Shown: in pieces, positions 5,842-8,820 of the stretch
Numbering within the stretch: position 1 is the first letter of the stretch
How the letters are laid out: each line of letters starts with the position of its first letter
DNA from: Pseudofrankia asymbiotica
Lineage (GTDB): Bacteria; Actinomycetota; Actinomycetes; Frankiales; Frankiaceae
DNA: 8,820 bases
Assembly: GCF_001983105.1 (NCBI RefSeq)
Contig: NZ_MOMC01000007.1
Span: 91,310 to 100,129, forward strand
Direction: 5' to 3'
Notes under the pieces: model-generated
Told to the model about the DNA's origin: nothing
The model's database searches: none
What the model saw: the letters and a program-made list of their open reading frames with translations, nothing else
Program-made: the position numbers and the translations under genes

Positions 5842-6610
5842 GGTCCGCGACGTGACGGTCCGCTACGGCGGGCACGTCGCGCTGCACTCCGTCAACCTCG
5901 GCGTGGAGGCCGGCCGGGTCACCGGCCTGATCGGCCCGAACGGCGCCGGCAAGACCACCCTGTTCAACGTCCTCACCGGCCTGCTCCCGCCCAGCTCCGG
6001 CCACGTCCTGCTCGACGGGCAGGAGATCACCCGGCTCGCCCCCTACCGGCGCGCCCGGCGCGGGCTCGCCAGGACGTTCCAGATCCTCGAGCTGTTCGGG
6101 CAGCTCACCGTCCTGGAGAACGTGCAGCTCGCCGCCCGGCTGCGCCGCCGCTCGGCGCCCGGCGCCGCCGCCGACCCGCGCGCGCTGCTCGCCCGGGTGG
6201 GCCTGACCGCGCTCGCCGACCGGCGGGCGGACACGCTGCCCACCGGCCTCGGCCGCCGCCTCGAGCTCGCCCGGGCGCTGGCCGTGCGCCCGCGAGTCCT
6301 GCTGCTCGACGAGCCGGCGTCCGGCCAGGACGAGGAGGAGACGGCGGCCTTCGCCGACCTGCTCGGCGAACTCGCCGGCGAGGGCCTGGCCATCCTGCTC
6401 GTCGAGCACGACATGACGCTGGTCATGGGCGTCTGCGCGCACCTGTACGTGCTGGACTTCGGCACCCTGATGGCCGAGGGCGACCCGGCGAGCGTGCGCG
6501 CCGACCCGCGCGTCCGCGAGGCGTATCTCGGGACCGTCCCCGGCCCCGGCGAGGCGGGGCTGGCCGCGACAGCCGCGACGACCGGTTCGGCCGGGGAGGA
6601 GCCGCGATGA
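5828..6610 (+). CDS. LivG-type ABC transporter ATP-binding protein
   Basis: A 260-residue nucleotide-binding subunit energising the LivHM fusion together with the LivF-like protein. It shows Walker A GPNGAGKTT (36-44), the Q-loop in RTFQI (Gln85), Walker B LLLDEP (158-163) with catalytic Glu162, and the H-loop His194 in LLVEHDM. The signature is LPTGLGRRLELARAL (137-151) instead of the usual LSYGQQ/LSGGQ: Thr replaces Ser and the Gln is absent. I believe this variant occurs in an actinobacterial subfamily, so it does not mark a dead enzyme. The region around GTVPGP (236-240) matches a normal LivG end, and about 20 Ala/Gly-rich residues follow. The TTG start at 5828-5830 has GGGGAGG six bases upstream and lies inside the 3' end of livHM (14-base overlap). 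The stop overlaps the next ATG by four bases (ATGA). Confidence 0.93.
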   Translation: MALLEVRDVTVRYGGHVALHSVNLGVEAGRVTGLIGPNGAGKTTLFNVLTGLLPPSSGHVLLDGQEITRLAPYRRARRGLARTFQILELFGQLTVLENVQLAARLRRRSAPGAAADPRALLARVGLTALADRRADTLPTGLGRRLELARALAVRPRVLLLDEPASGQDEEETAAFADLLGELAGEGLAILLVEHDMTLVMGVCAHLYVLDFGTLMAEGDPASVRADPRVREAYLGTVPGPGEAGLAATAATTGSAGEEPR

Positions 6611-7497
6611 CCGTCGTCCTGCCGGCCGGAGGGCCCGCCGAGTCGCGGCCGGGCGTCGGCGCGGCACCCGGCGGCGTGGGGGCACCGCTGGTCGCGGCCC
6701 GCGGCCTGCGTGCCCGCTACGGCCGGGTCGAGGTGCTGCACGGCGTCGACCTCGCCGTGGGTGCCGGCCAGGTGCTCGCCGTCCTCGGCCCGAACGGCGC
6801 CGGCAAGTCGACCCTGCTGCGGGTCATCGCCGGCCTGCACGCGGCGAGCGCCGGTGACGTCGTGCTCGGCGGACGGCGGGTGACCGGCGCCGACCCGGTC
6901 GACCTCGCCCGGCGAGGGCTGTGCCTGATCCCGGAGGGGCGGGGCGTCTTCCCGAGCCTCACCGTCCGGGAGAACCTGCGGATGATGACCTACCGCGGCG
7001 GCCGGTCGCGGGCCGACGTCGAGGAGCGGGCCGTCGCCCGGTTCCCGAAACTCGGCCAGCGGCTGCACCAGCCGGCGGGCACGATGAGCGGCGGCGAGCA
7101 GCAGATGCTCGCGCTCGCCAGGGCGATCGTCGCCGAGCCGGCGGCGCTGCTGCTCGACGAGCTGTCGATGGGCCTCGCGCCGCTGGTGGTGGCGGAGCTG
7201 TACGCGTCCGTCCGGGCGATCGCCGCCGAGAACGTGACGATCATCGTGGTGGAGCAGTTCGCCGCGGCGGTCCTCGAGGTCGCCGACACCGCGGCGGTGC
7301 TGGTCGAGGGCCGGATCGCCGCCGCCGGCCGGCCGGCCGACATCGCTGGCAGCCTCTCCGGCGCCTACCTGGGCGGGCGACCCGCCCGTGACGAGAACAG
7401 TCCTGAGGACGCCTCCGGCGCCGCGCGGCCCCGCGCGGTCCGGGCCCCGGCGGTCAGGCACGACGCGATGACGACGATCGACGAGGTGAGATCGTGA
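6607..7497 (+). CDS. LivF-type ABC transporter ATP-binding protein
   Basis: A 296-residue second ATPase of the importer. It has Walker A GPNGAGKST (61-69), the Q-loop/LivF hallmark IPEGRGVFPSLTVRENL (108-124), signature MSGGEQQMLALARAI (160-174), Walker B LLLDEL (181-186) with Glu185, followed by SMGLAP, and VVEQF (214-218). Gln217 replaces the H-loop His, as is usual in LivF. The Pro after the Walker B Glu is Leu here. The ABC core is flanked by extensions not found in typical LivF of about 235 residues. These are roughly 28 Gly/Pro/Ala-rich residues at the N-terminus and about 40 residues after GAYLGG (252-257) at the C-terminus, containing PRAVRAPAVRHDAMTTIDEVRS. The ATG overlaps livG by four bases, and the stop overlaps the next gene in a GTGA arrangement, so all four genes should be co-translated. 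Confidence 0.93.
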   Translation: MTVVLPAGGPAESRPGVGAAPGGVGAPLVAARGLRARYGRVEVLHGVDLAVGAGQVLAVLGPNGAGKSTLLRVIAGLHAASAGDVVLGGRRVTGADPVDLARRGLCLIPEGRGVFPSLTVRENLRMMTYRGGRSRADVEERAVARFPKLGQRLHQPAGTMSGGEQQMLALARAIVAEPAALLLDELSMGLAPLVVAELYASVRAIAAENVTIIVVEQFAAAVLEVADTAAVLVEGRIAAAGRPADIAGSLSGAYLGGRPARDENSPEDASGAARPRAVRAPAVRHDAMTTIDEVRS

Positions 7498-7928
7498 CGA
7501 TCGAGACGACCGGCACCGCCGCAACGACCGGCGCGGCCGATCCCGCGAGCCAGGCCGGGCAGGCCCCGCCAGCCCCGCCGGCCGTGGACGAGGGGGCAGG
7601 CGGCGCGCGCGGCGGCAGCCGCGCGGACGCGTTCCGCTCGGACATGGCGGCACTGCGCATCCGAGATCCGCGGGCTCGTACCGAGGGGGCGCTGTTGCGC
7701 CTGGGCGCCGTGCTGCTGGCGGCCGGCCCCGTGCTGGGGGTCATCGCGTACGTGATCTCGCACGGGACGACGAACCCGCTGCAGCAGCGCGACGCGATCG
7801 TCCTCGGTACGGTCGCCGTCTCGATCAGCGTCGCCGGCGCGGCGCTGTTCGTGCGCTACTCGATGGCCGCCTTCCTGCGTTTCTGGCTCGCCCGCATCCT
7901 CTTCGACCGCCAGAACCCCCCCGCCTGA
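7494..7928 (+). CDS. Small two-helix membrane protein of the transporter operon, unknown function
   Basis: A 144-residue protein I do not recognise as a named family. Residues 1-48 are polar, Ala/Pro/Gly/Thr-rich and probably disordered. Two hydrophobic helices follow: about 66-88 (ALLRLGAVLLAAGPVLGVIAYVI) and about 101-121 (AIVLGTVAVSISVAGAALFVR). An aromatic and basic amphipathic end comes next, YSMAAFLRFWLARILFDRQ (122-140). No signal peptide, lipobox or enzyme motif is visible. The GTG start overlaps the livF stop (GTGA), so it is translationally coupled and is the last gene of the operon, a place where the substrate-binding protein of Liv-type importers might be expected. It cannot be a binding protein itself, as it is too small with no periplasmic domain. 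A role as an accessory or stabilising subunit of the importer is inference from position. Confidence 0.8.
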   Translation: MTIETTGTAATTGAADPASQAGQAPPAPPAVDEGAGGARGGSRADAFRSDMAALRIRDPRARTEGALLRLGAVLLAAGPVLGVIAYVISHGTTNPLQQRDAIVLGTVAVSISVAGAALFVRYSMAAFLRFWLARILFDRQNPPA

Positions 7929-7965
7929 CGGGCTCCGCGGCCCGGCGGTCCGCCTGTTCACGGAC
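7929..7965. terminator. Weak hairpin pair between convergent genes, possible bidirectional terminator
   Basis: Two short adjacent inverted repeats lie in the 55-bp gap between the convergent small-membrane-protein and GNAT genes. One is CGGGC/GCCCG (7929-7933 with 7940-7944) and the other is GTCCG/CGGAC (7948-7952 with 7961-7965). Neither is followed by a T-run on either strand. Position favours a terminator; structure alone is weak. Confidence 0.3.
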
Positions 7966-7983
7966 GGCTCTGGGTCGGCGGCT

Positions 7984-8562
7984 TCAGGCGGACTCGTCGG
8001 TCCAGGGGGCGCTCGCGCGGGCCAGGAAGGTCGGGGACGCCGCCGTCTCGGGGCTGAGCGGGAGCGCCATCAGCAGGTAGGACTTGCCGGCCGGGTCGGC
8101 GTGGTCGCGATCGGGGCCGCCGATCTGCTGGAACCCGTGCCGGCGGTAGGCCCGCTGCGCCGCGAGGTTCGCGACCTCCACCCACAGCCGGACCCCGACC
8201 GCGCCGACCGAGCGTGCCCAGTCCAGGGCGGCGCCGATCAGCAGGTCGGCCGCGCCGGTGGCGCGCGCGGCCGGCGCCACCCACATCGCGGCCAGCTCGC
8301 GGAACTCCGGGGCCATCGACGGCCGGTGGACATCGATCATCCCGACCGGCTCGCCGTCGCGCTCCAGCAGGAACATCGCGTGCGCGTCCCCCGCGGCGCC
8401 CCGGGCGGCACGACGGTGCCAGTCGTCGAGCGGTCGTGCGGACTCGCCGTCGAACGTCTGCCAGAACGCGCGGGGCGCGTCGGCGAGCGCCGCCAGCCGC
8501 ACCTCGCGCAGTCGCGCGCCGTCGGGTGCCGCGACACGACGAACCTCGGTTCCCACACCCAT
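7984..8562 (-). CDS. GNAT-family N-acetyltransferase
   Basis: A 192-residue protein with the full GCN5-related acetyltransferase pattern. The N-terminal strand-helix is VRRVAAPDGARLREVRLAALADAPRAF (7-33). The central strands are HAMFLLERDGEPVGMIDVHR (61-80). The acetyl-CoA-binding motif A is ELAAMWVAPAARATGAADLLIGAALDWA (89-116), with R-x-x-G-x-A at 100-105. Motif B is WVEVANLAAQRAYRRHGFQQIG (127-148). It transfers an acetyl group from acetyl-CoA to an amine; the acceptor is unknown. The chosen ATG (8562-8560) has GGAG six bases upstream. An in-frame ATG at 8664 would add 34 residues; it has AAAGGAG twelve bases upstream and moderately coding-like third positions, so it remains possible. The gene converges on the transporter operon and diverges from the PPOX gene, with 174 bp between them holding no other clear feature. 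A link to the transport/thiolase module is unlikely. Confidence 0.85.
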   Translation of the reverse strand: MGVGTEVRRVAAPDGARLREVRLAALADAPRAFWQTFDGESARPLDDWHRRAARGAAGDAHAMFLLERDGEPVGMIDVHRPSMAPEFRELAAMWVAPAARATGAADLLIGAALDWARSVGAVGVRLWVEVANLAAQRAYRRHGFQQIGGPDRDHADPAGKSYLLMALPLSPETAASPTFLARASAPWTDESA

Positions 8563-8736
8563 ATCCAACTCCGCGCTCCACGGATCCTGCGGGGTGGTCG
8601 TCGACGGGTCGGTCGACAGGCCGCCGGACGCGAGCTCGCATCCTCCAGCGGCGATCACCGGCATCCGGGCGACGGGCTCCTTTCATGATCGCCGTATGGG
8701 TATGTCGCCCCGCTGAGGGTGTGCGAGGGTGGGGGC

Positions 8737-8820
8737 ATGGTGGCGATGAGCGCGGGGGAGTGGCGGGAGTTCGCGGCGGCGGGCACGCGGACGGGGAAGC
8801 TCGCGACGGTCCGGGCGGAC
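8737..8820 (+). CDS. PPOX-class (split-barrel flavin/F420-fold) protein, N-terminus only
   Basis: The first 28 codons, running off the right edge, read MVAMSAGEWREFAAAGTRTGKLATVRAD. The pattern W-R-x-F-x-x-x-G-T-R-T-G-K-L-A-T-V-R-x-D is the characteristic opening of pyridoxamine-5'-phosphate-oxidase-like proteins. In actinobacteria many of these bind F420 (PPOX-class F420-dependent oxidoreductases). The start could be the ATG at 8737 or the one at 8746. A G-rich, GAGGGT-containing stretch precedes it as a possible ribosome binding site. Cofactor and substrate cannot be judged from this fragment. Confidence 0.75.
   Translation, partial: MVAMSAGEWREFAAAGTRTGKLATVRAD

Noticed and set aside
8541..8552. 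GAACC-TC-GGTTC palindrome near the GNAT start
   Set aside because: It lies inside coding sequence (residues 4-7 of the GNAT) and has four bases, not two, between AAC and GTT, so it does not fit the operator motif.
1..8820. CRISPR arrays, tRNA/rRNA genes, transposases, prophage or attachment sites
   Set aside because: No spaced direct repeats, RNA-gene signatures, transposase-like proteins or terminal inverted repeats were seen; only short coding microsatellites are present.

Overview
The window is very GC-rich DNA with dense, overlapping genes, many GTG/TTG starts and strong G/C bias at third codon positions. This points to a high-GC actinomycete. The protein sequences resemble what I recall from Frankia-type actinobacteria, with mycobacterial counterparts for the left-hand genes, but the species cannot be fixed from this window.

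Left part (1-3020, minus strand): a tightly coupled three-gene operon read right to left. It encodes a tandem DUF35/OB-fold protein (1935-3020), a catalytically degenerate thiolase-fold protein (712-1935), and a second thiolase-fold protein that runs off the left edge (1-715). From memory, the two thiolase-like proteins look like Ltp4 (Rv3522) and Ltp3 (Rv3523) of Mycobacterium tuberculosis, which lie in its sterol-catabolism region. DUF35 plus thiolase-fold partners form acyl-CoA C-C bond-cleaving or condensing complexes, such as Ltp2-ChsH2 in steroid side-chain degradation.

Middle (3021-3486): a 466-bp divergent control region. It carries three good copies and one degenerate copy of an AGAAC-nn-GTTCT-type operator that closely fits the published KstR motif TnnAACnnGTTnnA. 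Three sites lie on the catabolic-operon side and one on the transporter side. Two perfect inverted repeats lie between the operators and the start codons, one on each side.

Right part (3487-7928, plus strand): a four-gene overlapping operon for a branched-chain-amino-acid-type (HAAT/Liv) ABC importer. It consists of a fused LivH-LivM permease with an unusual C-terminal tail, LivG-type and LivF-type ATPases, and a small two-helix membrane protein. No periplasmic/lipoprotein substrate-binding protein is encoded here. Beyond a weak hairpin pair lie a convergent GNAT acetyltransferase (7984-8562, minus) and the first 28 codons of a PPOX/F420-type flavin-fold protein (8737 onward, plus).

Working model (inference): a TetR-family KstR-like repressor co-controls uptake, through the Liv-type transporter, and CoA-ester side-chain degradation, through the DUF35-thiolase complex, of a sterol-, terpenoid- or other branched hydrophobic carboxylate. 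The GNAT and PPOX genes look unrelated to this module.
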